A DNA stretch of 64,000 nucleotides from CAYZXL01 sp964482435 (lineage in GTDB: Bacteria > Auribacterota > JABMQX01): the NCBI GenBank assembly GCA_964482435.1, contig CAYZXL010000015.1:33777-97776 (forward strand). The letters run 5' to 3'. Positions 37,201 to 44,997 of the stretch are shown one piece after another (the first letter of the stretch is position 1; every line of letters starts with the position of its first letter). The translations under genes were made by a program, and so were the position numbers. A model generated the notes under the pieces. The model searched no databases. It was not told the origin of the DNA and worked only from the letters and a program-made list of their open reading frames with translations.

Positions 37201-39297
37201 GACGGCGGCGGGATGTACGCGTGCAACGCGACCATTCGGAACAACACGGTCATCAGAAATTCGGCTGCGGAGGGTTCCGGCGGGGGGCTGTGCGACTGCG
37301 ACGGCACGATGGAGAATAACCTCATCTGCGACAACGAGGCTCTTAACCACGGCGGGGGGCTGAGCGGGTGCGACGGGGCGATTCAGAACAACACGGTCGT
37401 CAGCAACACTGCCGGGAACAAGGGTGGTGGGCTGAACGGTTGCGAGGGGACAATACGCAACTGCATTATCTGGGGAAATACGGGAAGGGTTAATTTCCAG
37501 ATGAACGAATCAAGCGCCCCTTCCTTCTGCTGCATTCAGGATTGGACGGAAGGAAGAGAAGGAAACATCCCCGATGACCCCCGTTTTGTTGACGTGGTCT
37601 CCGGCGATTATCATCTTCAGGCAAGTTCCCCATGCGTGGATGCGGGAAGGAACTTCTACTGGTTCGCATGGCCGCAGCGTGACCTCGATGGGAAATGTCG
37701 TCTGGCGGGTTTGAGAACGGATATGGGGTGTTATGAATGGGGCGCGACACCCGACCAGGATGGCGACCTCCTGAGCGACTCGGATGAGGCTCTTCAGCAA
37801 ACGGGCGTCTCGGTCGCGGACACGGATGCCGACGGTCTGCGGGACGGCCTGGAAATGTTGCGAGGGAGCGACCCGGTCGCGGCGACGCCTCCGGGTGTCG
37901 TGCAGGTGCCAGGCAATTATTCAACGATTCAGGAAGCTCTTTGCCTGGCGGTGCCGGGGGATGAAATCGTAGTGTCGCCCGGAACGTATTACGGGAACTT
38001 CCAGTTCTGTGGGACAGATGTGGTCATGCGGAGCCTCGATCCGGGCAACCCGGACCTTGTGGGACAAACCGTCCTGGACGGCGAGGGAGTCGTGCCGGTT
38101 GTCTCCTTCGCCGGAACTGAAAGCGAGGCATGCGTCCTGCGGGGATTCACAATCGCCAATGGACAATCCGACCACGGCGCCGGAGTACGCGGCGGAAACC
38201 CTGAGTGTCACACCCGCGCGACAATTCAGGCCAACGTCATTATGGGCAACGAGGTCTCAAAGGCCGGCGGTGGGCTTGCCTGGTGCGATGGGATGATTGA
38301 GGGCAATACGATTTCTGACAACAAAGCGAGGGAGACCGGCGGAGGCCTCAGCCACTGTCACGGCACGATTCAGTCCAATATCATCACGCGAAACTCAAGC
38401 TGGACTGGCGGAATTCACGCGTGCAACGGGTCCATCCTGGACAACACGATTTCCGCCAATGAGGGAAACGGGCTGCTGAGCTGCCATGGCTTGATCGAGA
38501 ACAATATCATCTCCCACAATCACAGGGGCTTGTGGGATTGCGATGGGACGGTCCGCTGCAACACGATTGCAGGCAACCGCGGCGGCGGCATGATTGATTG
38601 CGACGGCGACATTCTGAGCAACGTGATTGCACTGAACTACACATCACGCGGTGGAGGACTCAACGCTTGCGACGGAAACATTGTCAACAACACCATCGTT
38701 TGGAATGGCGCAACGTACGTTGCCGGTGGACTCTTCGAGTGCAAGGGGACCATCCTCAATTGCGTCATCTGGGGGAATTCTGCCTCCGGAGAACGGCAGT
38801 TGTCTCTTTCAAGCCTCCCCGAGAACTGCTGCATCGAAGGTTGGACGGCTGGTGGTAGTGGGAACATCTCGGACGACCCGGCATTCGCCGACCCGGACGG
38901 CCCCGACAATAATCCGACGACGATCGAGGATAACGATTACAGCCTCACGCCCGGTTCGGCATGTGTTGACACCGGACAAAACGAAGAATGGATGTCCGGA
39001 GCCACAGACCGGCTGGGCAACGCGCGAATCGCCGCCGGCGCCTGGGCGTGGCGAGTGGACATGGGGGCGAACGAGTTCATCTCTCCGACGTTCAGGGCTT
39101 TCATCGGAGTGGTGGCCGACGGGATTCAGCTCATCTGGGCAAGCCAACCGGGGGCCTCTTACGTCATCCACTCGTGCGCTGACCTCTCGAGCGGACAGTG
39201 GGTTGAGGAGGCAACAGTCCCATCCCAGGGCGCCGTTACCACGTGGGAGGATTCCACACCGTCCATCCGGAAGTTCTATAAAGTGGGGGTCAAGTGA
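34207..39297 (+). CDS. Giant secreted four-module beta-helix protein with cysteine ladder
   Basis: A 1696-residue protein with a signal peptide (to about residue 21) after a strong ribosome site (GGAGAGGAG). It consists of four ~400-residue modules starting near residues 25, 435, 828 and 1231. Each opens with a W(Y/H)V/GDG...F(K/R)TIQE-ID pattern, then a YxEN(I/V)xFxGKN(I/V)xL strand, a CVLSGFTIRNG strand, and many ~23-residue coils of the form GGGLxxCxGxIxNNxIxxNSA. Modules are separated by calcium-loop spacers (DADGDLLPDEWE, DPDGDGRSNLQEY, DADSDGLPDYW, DADGDRMSNEEEY, DQDGDLLSDSDE, DTDADGLRDGLE). Nearly every coil has a cysteine at the same position, about two dozen in all. The C-terminal ~70 residues (WASQPGASYVIHSCADLSSGQW...KFYKVGVK) are a small beta domain also in the 442-residue relative. 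Likely a surface adhesin or polysaccharide-binding protein. Confidence 0.85.
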   Translation: MNRILHLAGVVLILGLLRGASCETWYVDSSVSVSGDGGSWETAFKTIQEGIDASQDWDAVIVRYGTYAENIRFNGKNIFLESTDPEDPNVVAQTIIDGNRAGSVVTFSGSETGACVLSGFTIRNGQAEFGGGVYSETIESEYTQATIRNNVISGNSAKSGGGLAHCDGTIENNTIIGNSATWGDGGGLLYCGGTIKANIICDNYTRMQGGGLANCDGRIESNRIVRNISEWQGGGLAFCGGAIWNNVVAGNSAVWAGGGFCGCHGAIVNNTITANSAEYGGGLYNCGATIRNCIIWGNLAPEGPELLSSFTPDYSCIRNWTGAGAGNISACPYFVDASREDYHLRGLSPCIDVGDPISDFANEPQPNGGRINMGAYGNTAEAASASGDADGDLLPDEWETLFFANLNQKGFHDPDGDGRSNLQEYGDATNPTWSGTWHVDGTIAVPGDGSSWGKAFRTIQEGIDAAWEGEAVLVAPAVYIENIHVKGKNIVLRGTDPLDPAIVAATVIDGGGKTSVVTLVGSETERCVLSGFTIRNGAALSVQPRGRGGGIQGGYEGHRTHAIIENNVITNNVAWDGGGIVYCGGIIRSNLLTSNSAKDDGGGIHRCSGVIVGNRIIGNQAGDHGGGIAKSDAAIRNNVICRNSAGDQGGGLRGCEGVIENNTIAGNIALYGDQLARCNGSIRNCIFWGASRHGVQLWECSMPIYSCIDRWKRGGPGNISSCPYFVDEAKGDYHLQSWSPCIDAGDPICVFSHEPEPNGGRVNMGAYGNTPEAESKCADADSDGLPDYWEVTVFGNLDESGTGDADGDRMSNEEEYKKGLNPLVPTTDWYVRASIRTSGDGKLEGTPFKTIQEAIDASSDGDTIIVSPGIYPENVKFNGKNVILRSIDPENPAIVASTIIDGGQLGSVVAFLGSEDETCLLAGFTIRNGKAYYGGGICGGTEDGGTRATIKNNVIVGNSAIRYWDTQRQNWVGGFGGGLAFCHGLVADNTVSLNSAKLDGGGMYACNATIRNNTVIRNSAAEGSGGGLCDCDGTMENNLICDNEALNHGGGLSGCDGAIQNNTVVSNTAGNKGGGLNGCEGTIRNCIIWGNTGRVNFQMNESSAPSFCCIQDWTEGREGNIPDDPRFVDVVSGDYHLQASSPCVDAGRNFYWFAWPQRDLDGKCRLAGLRTDMGCYEWGATPDQDGDLLSDSDEALQQTGVSVADTDADGLRDGLEMLRGSDPVAATPPGVVQVPGNYSTIQEALCLAVPGDEIVVSPGTYYGNFQFCGTDVVMRSLDPGNPDLVGQTVLDGEGVVPVVSFAGTESEACVLRGFTIANGQSDHGAGVRGGNPECHTRATIQANVIMGNEVSKAGGGLAWCDGMIEGNTISDNKARETGGGLSHCHGTIQSNIITRNSSWTGGIHACNGSILDNTISANEGNGLLSCHGLIENNIISHNHRGLWDCDGTVRCNTIAGNRGGGMIDCDGDILSNVIALNYTSRGGGLNACDGNIVNNTIVWNGATYVAGGLFECKGTILNCVIWGNSASGERQLSLSSLPENCCIEGWTAGGSGNISDDPAFADPDGPDNNPTTIEDNDYSLTPGSACVDTGQNEEWMSGATDRLGNARIAAGAWAWRVDMGANEFISPTFRAFIGVVADGIQLIWASQPGASYVIHSCADLSSGQWVEEATVPSQGAVTTWEDSTPSIRKFYKVGVK

Positions 39298-39411
39298 TGC
39301 CAGCAGGGGATTGTAGAGCTGCGAGTGGTCCAGCAATCCACGGATGACACAGGTCCATCAACTCGGCAGTGGAGACAACCGCAGCGTGCGGCCGTGGTTG
39401 CGTGGCAGGGC

Positions 39412-39512
39412 CAGCTGTAACGCCGCCGTCCCGGCGGCTGTCGCCAGGGCGGCTCGCCCTCGGCATCGGGGGCAGAATGCCCCCGGCACAGCCGGCAAGA
39501 TGCCGGCGGTAC
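39412..39512 (-). repeat. Multi-hairpin intergenic repeat (copy C, inverted)
   Basis: Hairpins in reversed order to copy B: CCGCCG/CGGCGG (39423-39437), AGGGCG/CGCCCT (39446-39460), CGGGGGC/GCCCCCG with loop AGAAT (39467-39485), GCCGGC with loop AAGAT (39491-39507). Its reverse complement matches copy B with the same hairpin order and flanks (GTACCGCCGGC at one end, GGCGTTAC at the other). Confidence 0.8.
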
Positions 39513-39627
39513 ACCCTACGGCGCCTCAAGCCCTATGCTGCCCCTACATCCCCGGGACCACAGACCATCTACGGTTACCCTTGTCACTCGCAACGGTTGG
39601 GCAGCCACACCTCAACCGCAAAAAGCC

Positions 39628-39657
39628 TTGACAGCCGCCCGTTTGCCGCGCGATGAT
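39628..39657 (+). promoter_or_regulatory. Candidate promoter for the 442-residue beta-helix gene
   Basis: TTGACA at 39628-39633 and GATGAT at 39652-39657, 18 bases apart. The -35 is perfect, the -10 is 4/6. Transcription would begin near 39664, giving a ~214-base leader before the start at 39878. Confidence 0.35.
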
Positions 39658-39877
39658 GATAAACAGGTGAGGCAAGTCACGATCACCTCAAAACGGCTGT
39701 TGCGAGGAGACAAAAATGGCGACGATGCCTCGACCGTGCTGTCCTACCATGGCTGTCCTCGCTGCTTCTTTCCTCGCTTCCTCACCTTGTTTTTGTGCTG
39801 AATCGAAATGGCGTCATCGGCGTAGTGGCGTTTTTGAACTGGGCACTTTTTCCGCAGAAAAGAAAGGCGGGCACGAC

Positions 39878-41206
39878 ATGAAGATGATGATGTGCGCTGT
39901 AATCGGGTTGGTGGCGGTGTGTCTTTGGAGTGAGACCCATGCGGCAGTGTGGCACGTGGCGCCTCCGCCCCTGGGAAGCAACAAGAACCCGGGGACACAG
40001 GAGCACCCATTTCTGACCATTCAGCGCGGGATAGACTCAGCCGCGGGCGGCGATGCGGTGATCGTCGCCCAGGGCACCTACGTCGAGAACATCAACTTCA
40101 AAGGGAAGAACATCGTTCTCCGGGGCACGAATCCCAGTGACTGGAACGCCGTGGCCGGCACCATCATTGACGGGAACTGGAACGGCTCGGTTGTTACCTT
40201 CACCTCAGCCGAGGACGAGACCTGCGTCCTCTCTGGCTTTACTCTGCGGAACGGCAGTGGAACGTTCACGGTGATAGGCGGGCAGTGGGGTCAGGGCCCA
40301 GGAGGGGGTGGGATTTTTGGCGGGCACATGTGGAATCACACGCACGCCACGGTGGAGAACAACCTGATCACAGGGAACGGGGCTTGGTTCGGAGGGGCGC
40401 TATTTGGCGTGAGCGGAAGTGTCAAGAAGAACGTGATCGTGAATAATTCCGCATCGCTCTTCGGCACGGTCGCGCTCTGCTTTGGCCTCATCGAGAACAA
40501 CCTCATCGTCGGCAACTCCGCGGCATACGGCGGCGGCGGGCTGGCTCATTGCGCTGCGGTCCGCAACAGCACCGTCGTTGCTAACTCAGCACCCCTCCAG
40601 GAAGGGGCAGGGCTCTGGCATATCGGCGTGACCCCTTATGGCCCCCCTGGCGGGTCAATAACCAACTGCATCATCTGGGGAAACACCTCCCCTACCGGGC
40701 CGCAGGTTTACGACTCGCTCACGCCAACCTACTCCTGCATCCAAGATTGGGCGGGGGCAGGTGAGGGGACCATCACCGTGAATCCGCAATTCGTTGACCC
40801 GGACGGACCCGACAACGACCCGGCGACGTTCCAGGATAACGATTATCACCTCATGCCCGATTCGCCGTGCATAGATGCGGGGGTGAATGAGGACTGGATG
40901 GCGGGGGCTACTGACTTAGACGGGAACCCGCGCATTTTGGCCGGGATATCGTCCCTCACCGTGGATATGGGTGCGTACGAATGCAGGTTTTCCATCGGCG
41001 GGATCACAATAGTACCTGATACAGATGCTCCAGAGCTTAGCTGGAAGAGCAGGACGAGGGTTCGCTACGGTGTCTGGTCATGCACAGACCTCGCGGGGGC
41101 CATCTGGAATAGCGTGGCAACGGTGACCTCCGCAGGGGAACTGACAACCTGGACGGACCCCGATACAGCATCCATCCTCAAGTTCTACAGGGTCGAGATA
41201 AAGTGA
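39878..41206 (+). CDS. Secreted one-module beta-helix protein
   Basis: Start chosen at the ATG at 39878 (AAAGGCGG upstream), followed by a signal peptide MKMMMCAVIGLVAVCLWSET. The 442-residue product has one copy of the module found four times in the 1696-residue neighbour. WHVAPPPLGSNKNPGT opens it, then TIQRGIDSAAGGDAVIVA, YVENINFKGKNIVLRGTNP, CVLSGFTLRNG, coils of GGGGLAHCAAVRNSTVVANSA type, NCIIWGN, and the same C-terminal beta domain (TWTDPDTASILKFYRVEIK). It lacks calcium-loop spacers. It probably arose by duplication of a module of the larger gene or vice versa. Role as a surface or secreted carbohydrate-binding protein is inferred. Confidence 0.82.
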   Translation: MKMMMCAVIGLVAVCLWSETHAAVWHVAPPPLGSNKNPGTQEHPFLTIQRGIDSAAGGDAVIVAQGTYVENINFKGKNIVLRGTNPSDWNAVAGTIIDGNWNGSVVTFTSAEDETCVLSGFTLRNGSGTFTVIGGQWGQGPGGGGIFGGHMWNHTHATVENNLITGNGAWFGGALFGVSGSVKKNVIVNNSASLFGTVALCFGLIENNLIVGNSAAYGGGGLAHCAAVRNSTVVANSAPLQEGAGLWHIGVTPYGPPGGSITNCIIWGNTSPTGPQVYDSLTPTYSCIQDWAGAGEGTITVNPQFVDPDGPDNDPATFQDNDYHLMPDSPCIDAGVNEDWMAGATDLDGNPRILAGISSLTVDMGAYECRFSIGGITIVPDTDAPELSWKSRTRVRYGVWSCTDLAGAIWNSVATVTSAGELTTWTDPDTASILKFYRVEIK

Positions 41207-41273
41207 CGCCTCCGGGCGCGGTCCCGTCTCAGGATCGGTCAACGCCCAGGATGTCGCCTGACCGGATGATCTC

Positions 41274-41336
41274 CCCTCTGCGTCCTCTGCGTTCTCCGCG
41301 GTGAGTTCCTCCCGTAACTGAGGGGTCACCGCCCAT
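41274..41336. repeat. Dispersed intergenic repeat (CTCTGCG...CGGTGAG type), copy 1
   Basis: CCTCTGCGTCCTCTGCG, CTCCGCGGTGAG, then CCTCCCGTAACTGAGGGGTCACC. It matches 63872-63934 closely, including the tail after GGTGAG. Sequences of this type are recurrent in many bacterial genomes and produce spurious arginine-rich peptides. Confidence 0.65.
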
Positions 41337-41365
41337 CAAGGATTCTGGTTCACAGCTTATTGGGT

Positions 41366-42322
41366 TCAGGCGACTTCGAGCATGCGGGTGAGGGCGAGGT
41401 TGGCTTTGCGGCGGGTCTCCTCGTCCACGCGGATTTCGTGGACCATGTTTTCGAGGGAGTTGCGGACAGCATCGAGCGTCGTCAATTTCATGTTCGGGCA
41501 GACGAGGCATTCGGAGGGAAAGACGAAATTCTTTTCGGGATTCTCCTTTTTCAGCCTGTAGCCGATTCCCATTTCTGTCGCGACGATAATCGTTTTCGCT
41601 TTCGATTGCTTGACGTATTTGACCATTCCGGAGGTGCTAAGGACGGCGTCGGCGAGTTCCCAGACTTCCACCAAACACTCAGGGTGGGCGATAAATTCGG
41701 CATCGGGATGCTTCTCTTTCGTCGCCAGGACATCTGCGGCTCGCAGGCACTCGTGCGTCCAGCAATATCCCGGCCAGAGGACAATTTCCTTGTCGGTGTG
41801 CCGGGCGACGTAGCGACCGAGGTTCCGGTCCGGCACAAAGATAATCTGCTTCTGCTCGATGGAATTGACGACCTTGACGGCGTTGGCGGAGGTGCAGCAG
41901 ACGTCGCTTTCGGCTTTGACGGCGGCGGCGGAGTTTATGTACGTAACGACGGCAGCGTCGGGATAGCGCTCTTTCATTTTCCTGAGTTCCTCGACGGTGA
42001 CCATGTCCGCCATCGGGCAGCCCGCCTCTAAGACCGGCAGAAGAACGGTCTTGTCGGGATTGAGGATGGAAGCGGATTCCGCCATGAAGTGGACGCCGCA
42101 GAAAACAATCACGTCCTTGTCCGTCGCCGCGGCGGCACGCGAAAGACCGAGCGAATCGCCCAGCACGTCGGCGATGTCCTGGATTTCTTCTCGCTGGTAG
42201 TTGTGGACGAGGAGAATCGCGTTCCGCTTTTTTTTCAGAGCGGCGATTTTTTCGGTCATCTCGGCGCAGTACTTTCTCTCAACCTCGTCGAGATATTCTT
42301 CTTTTCTGACGGTTCGGAGCAT
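41366..42322 (-). CDS. nadA: Quinolinate synthase NadA
   Basis: A 318-residue NadA that condenses iminoaspartate with dihydroxyacetone phosphate to make quinolinate, the second step of de novo NAD synthesis. Seen are LLVHNYQREEIQDIADVLGDSL, VIVFCGVHFMAESA, the cluster cysteines in EAGCPMADM, and SECLVCPNMK, with DVCCTSANAV and HPECL. It needs a [4Fe-4S] cluster. Start chosen at 42322; an ATG at 42259 (MTEKIAALKKKRN) is also plausible. The gene overlaps panD by 44 bases, and nadB and nadC are not in the window. Last gene of the long minus-strand run. Confidence 0.93.
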   Translation of the reverse strand: MLRTVRKEEYLDEVERKYCAEMTEKIAALKKKRNAILLVHNYQREEIQDIADVLGDSLGLSRAAAATDKDVIVFCGVHFMAESASILNPDKTVLLPVLEAGCPMADMVTVEELRKMKERYPDAAVVTYINSAAAVKAESDVCCTSANAVKVVNSIEQKQIIFVPDRNLGRYVARHTDKEIVLWPGYCWTHECLRAADVLATKEKHPDAEFIAHPECLVEVWELADAVLSTSGMVKYVKQSKAKTIIVATEMGIGYRLKKENPEKNFVFPSECLVCPNMKLTTLDAVRNSLENMVHEIRVDEETRRKANLALTRMLEVA

Positions 42323-42707
42323 CGGATGAACTCTCGTCGTGAATCGAACCGACTTTCACTTCCTTGACGCGGTTTCGTTCGTTGACATAGACGATTTTTG
42401 GCTGAAGCTGACGGACGTCGGCTTCGTCAACGACCGCGAATGACATGACGGTGACGATGTCGCCGGGCATTCCGAGGCGAGCCGCTGGACCATTCAAGCA
42501 GACGGTTCCGGAGCCTTTTTTGCCGACGATGAGGTACGTTTCGATTCTGGCGCCGTTGTTGAAGTTGACGACCAGGACTTTCTCAAAGGGAAGCATGTCG
42601 GCGGCTGCCATGAGGTCGGGGTCGAGGGTCAGACTGCCAGAGTAATCAAGCTCTGCGGCGGTTACGGTTGCTCGGTGGATTTTGGCTTTGAGGACTGTTC
42701 GCATCAT
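42279..42707 (-). CDS. panD: Aspartate 1-decarboxylase PanD
   Basis: A 142-residue PanD, which makes beta-alanine for pantothenate. It is made as a proenzyme cleaved at Gly-Ser to give the pyruvoyl group: here DYSGSLTLD near residues 21-29. Other conserved parts are MMRTVLKAKIHRATVT, NFNNGARIETYLI, GTVCLNGPAARLGMPGDIVTVMSFAVV. The last ~25 residues are an unusual basic/serine-rich tail that overlaps nadA. Lies 12 bases after panC. Confidence 0.93.
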   Translation of the reverse strand: MMRTVLKAKIHRATVTAAELDYSGSLTLDPDLMAAADMLPFEKVLVVNFNNGARIETYLIVGKKGSGTVCLNGPAARLGMPGDIVTVMSFAVVDEADVRQLQPKIVYVNERNRVKEVKVGSIHDESSSDAPNRQKRRISRRG

Positions 42708-42719
42708 CTGGCTTTCTTT

Positions 42720-43580
42720 TCACTCCCTGCCGGAAGGCAAGTCGAGTTCGAGGTTATCAATCAGCCTGGTGGCGCCTATGAAAACGGCCAGGGCGATGAG
42801 GACGTTCCCTCGCATCTCTTCGATGTCGTCGAGGGTGTCTCGGTTCACAATGCTGATGTAGTCAATTTTAGCTTCTTTCGCAGACGCGATTATTTCCCGC
42901 ATTTTGCTTTTGATTCTATCTGCTCGCGTCTCGCCGGAATCAATGAGGCGCCTGGCTTCCATCAGCGCTTTATAGAGGACGGTCGCCTGTTTCCTTTGCT
43001 CCGACGAAAGGTAGCTGTTCCGGGAACTCATGGCAAGACCATCGTTTTCTCTGACGATGGGGAGGACTTTGATTTTGACGAGGAGATTGAGGTCTCGCGC
43101 CATCCTTTTGATGATGAGGGCTTGCTGAGCATCCTTCTGGCCGAAGTATGCGATGTCGGGAAGGACGATGTTGAAGAGCTTCAGGACGACGGTCGTAACG
43201 CCGCGAAAATGCGTTGGGCGCGAAAGACCGCACAGATGCTTCGACAGCTTGATTTCCTCAACGTACGTCGAGAAGCCCTCCGGGTACATATCCTCGACGG
43301 GAGGACAGAAGAGAATATCAGCACCGGCTTCTTCGGCCATGGGACTGTCCCGGTCGAGGTCTCTCGGATATTTTTGAAAATCTTCTCCCGGGCCGAATTG
43401 GGCGGGGTTGACGAAAATGGAAGCCACGACGACATCATTGTCGGCTCTGGCGGCGCGGATGAGGCTGAGGTGCCCTTCGTGAAGAAAACCCATCGTCGGG
43501 ACAAACCCAATGCTCCTGCCCGCTTTCCTGGCAGAGAGCGAAAGGCTTTGCATTTCTGAAATGTCGGTGACCAATTCCAT
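42720..43580 (-). CDS. panC: Pantothenate synthetase PanC
   Basis: A 286-residue PanC, joining pantoate and beta-alanine with ATP. FVPTMGFLHEGHLSLI carries the HxGH motif. FVNPAQFGPGEDFQKYPRDLDRD, DIAYFGQKDAQQALIIKRM, and AMSSRNSYLS (KMSKS-like equivalent) are also diagnostic. ATG at 43580 chosen because it places GFVPTMG at the family's usual distance; a GTG at 43601 would add seven residues. Between panB and panD, so the three pantothenate genes are contiguous. Confidence 0.93.
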   Translation of the reverse strand: MELVTDISEMQSLSLSARKAGRSIGFVPTMGFLHEGHLSLIRAARADNDVVVASIFVNPAQFGPGEDFQKYPRDLDRDSPMAEEAGADILFCPPVEDMYPEGFSTYVEEIKLSKHLCGLSRPTHFRGVTTVVLKLFNIVLPDIAYFGQKDAQQALIIKRMARDLNLLVKIKVLPIVRENDGLAMSSRNSYLSSEQRKQATVLYKALMEARRLIDSGETRADRIKSKMREIIASAKEAKIDYISIVNRDTLDDIEEMRGNVLIALAVFIGATRLIDNLELDLPSGRE

Positions 43581-43634
43581 TTTGTGAACCTGAACGCCCA
43601 CGAGCTCTGGTCATCGTGCGACTGAGAAGAGGGG

Positions 43635-44435
43635 TCAGTGGAACGTGTGCTCTTCGCCGGGGAATTTCCCCTCTTTCACCTCACGGACGTACACCTGGAA
43701 AGCGTCCTTCATCACGGCCGCTACGTCGGCGTATCTCTTGACGTGCTTGAACGAGGCCGCGTCATAAAGACCCAGCATATCCGGCGTGACGAGGATTTGC
43801 CCGTCGCAGTGAATCCCGGACCCGATGCCAATCGTCGGTATGGTGAGTTTTTCGGTTATCTCCTTTGCACACGCCTCCGTAAGGCACTCTAAGACGATGG
43901 CAAAAGCGCCCGCCTGCTCGACAGCCATAGCATCGCCGAGAAGCCTCTCCACCGACGGGCGGTCTTTTCCCTGAACTCTCTTTCGCCCATACTTGAGGGT
44001 CTGCTGCGGAGTGAAACCGATGTGCCCCACGACGGGAATTCCCGCGCGGACTATTGCGGAGATGGTCTCTGCCATATTCGTCCCGCCCTCGACCTTTACC
44101 GCTTCCATCTCGCCTTCCTGAACCATGCGGCCGGCGTTTCGCACAGCGTCAGCTATGGAAACGGTGCACGACAAAAAGGGCATGTCGCCGACGAGGAGAG
44201 CGGTTGAATTGCCTCTCGCCACCGCCCGGCAATGCTCAAGCATTGTGTCCATAGTGACTCTGAGCGTTGTCTGATACCCGAGGACAACCATGCCGAGGCT
44301 GTCTCCGACGAGAATCATGTCTATACCGGCGTCATTGAGGCAGAGAGTCGTCGGATAATCATATGCGGTCAGAGCGGCAATTTTCTCGCCCTGCTCCTTT
44401 TTGCGGCGGATGATTTCGGGCGTTGTCTTTTCCAT
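43635..44435 (-). CDS. panB: 3-methyl-2-oxobutanoate hydroxymethyltransferase PanB
   Basis: A 266-residue PanB that makes ketopantoate from 2-oxoisovalerate. Characteristic strings are ALTAYDYPTTLCLNDAGIDMILVGDSLG, DMPFLSC, VKVEGG, GHIGFTPQQ, and IGIGSG with QILVTPDMLGL. The metal-binding Asp residues in GDSLG and DMPF are present. Forms panB-panC-panD-nadA, upstream of which lies folK. The reductase step (panE) is not in the window. Confidence 0.93.
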   Translation of the reverse strand: MEKTTPEIIRRKKEQGEKIAALTAYDYPTTLCLNDAGIDMILVGDSLGMVVLGYQTTLRVTMDTMLEHCRAVARGNSTALLVGDMPFLSCTVSIADAVRNAGRMVQEGEMEAVKVEGGTNMAETISAIVRAGIPVVGHIGFTPQQTLKYGRKRVQGKDRPSVERLLGDAMAVEQAGAFAIVLECLTEACAKEITEKLTIPTIGIGSGIHCDGQILVTPDMLGLYDAASFKHVKRYADVAAVMKDAFQVYVREVKEGKFPGEEHTFH

Positions 44436-44478
44436 AGCTATCTCACCGACAGAGCGGTCTGGGTCTCCGCTTGGGACC

Positions 44479-44997
44479 TCATTCTATCCCTTTATTGTCG
44501 AGAAGACCCTTCCTCAACGTCTCGACGGTTACGCGCAGAACTGGGTGCGCGACCTCCGGCGCGATTTCGTTCAGCGGGTCAAGCACAAACAACCTTTCAT
44601 GGAGTCTTGGGTGCGGGACCTTTAGGTCCGGCTCGTCAATTACCTGATTTCCGAAGAAGAGAATATCAAGGTCTATCGTTCGGGGGAAGTCCTTCCCTTC
44701 TCTTTTCCGCCCCAGCTCATTTTCGATTCGCTGGAGATGCCTGAGGAGATCCCTCGCTGAAAGAGAGCACTCAATCTCAGCAACCGCATTCAGGTACATC
44801 GGCTGCGGCGGCCCGCCAACCGGCTCGGTCTCGTAGAACGAAGATACCTTCGTCACCCGAATACCGGGGAGCTGGTTCATCTTCTCGACGGCGGCTTCCA
44901 TGTTTTGCCTCCGGTTTCCCAGGTTGGACCCGAGGCCGACGTATGCGCCAACTGCCCGCCTGGCATACTTTGCTACCGAGCCACGCTCACAAGTCAA
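44479..44997 (-). CDS. folK: 2-amino-4-hydroxy-6-hydroxymethyldihydropteridine pyrophosphokinase FolK
   Basis: A ~172-residue FolK of folate synthesis, with AYVGLGSNLGNRRQNM, TEPVGGPPQPMYLNAV, LGRKREGKDFPRTIDLDILFFG and VPHPRLHERLFVLDPL. The start is uncertain: a TTG at 44997 overlaps the dapL stop (TTGA) and has GAGAGG at good spacing, so I chose it; an ATG at 45015 would begin further inside dapL. Either way translation is coupled to dapL, an odd pairing since folate and lysine pathways are unrelated. Confidence 0.88.
   Translation of the reverse strand: MTCERGSVAKYARRAVGAYVGLGSNLGNRRQNMEAAVEKMNQLPGIRVTKVSSFYETEPVGGPPQPMYLNAVAEIECSLSARDLLRHLQRIENELGRKREGKDFPRTIDLDILFFGNQVIDEPDLKVPHPRLHERLFVLDPLNEIAPEVAHPVLRVTVETLRKGLLDNKGIE

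Larger units (their letters stand above)
39298..39877. other. Intergenic region with hairpin repeat
   Basis: About 580 bases between two plus-strand beta-helix genes. It holds repeat copy C (39412-39512) and a candidate promoter (39628-39657). A 54-residue in-frame extension upstream of the next gene (from 39716) has a signal-like stretch but no ribosome site and is rejected. Confidence 0.55.

Noticed and set aside
34106..39851. GGGCACTTTTT shared upstream of the two beta-helix genes (34106-34116 and 39841-39851)
   Set aside because: Eleven bases, at different distances from the starts (101 and 37), with no further similarity around them; may be chance.
39716..39877. An upstream in-frame extension of the small beta-helix gene with a signal-like segment
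   Set aside because: No ribosome site precedes it, and a second, better signal peptide and ribosome site occur at 39878.
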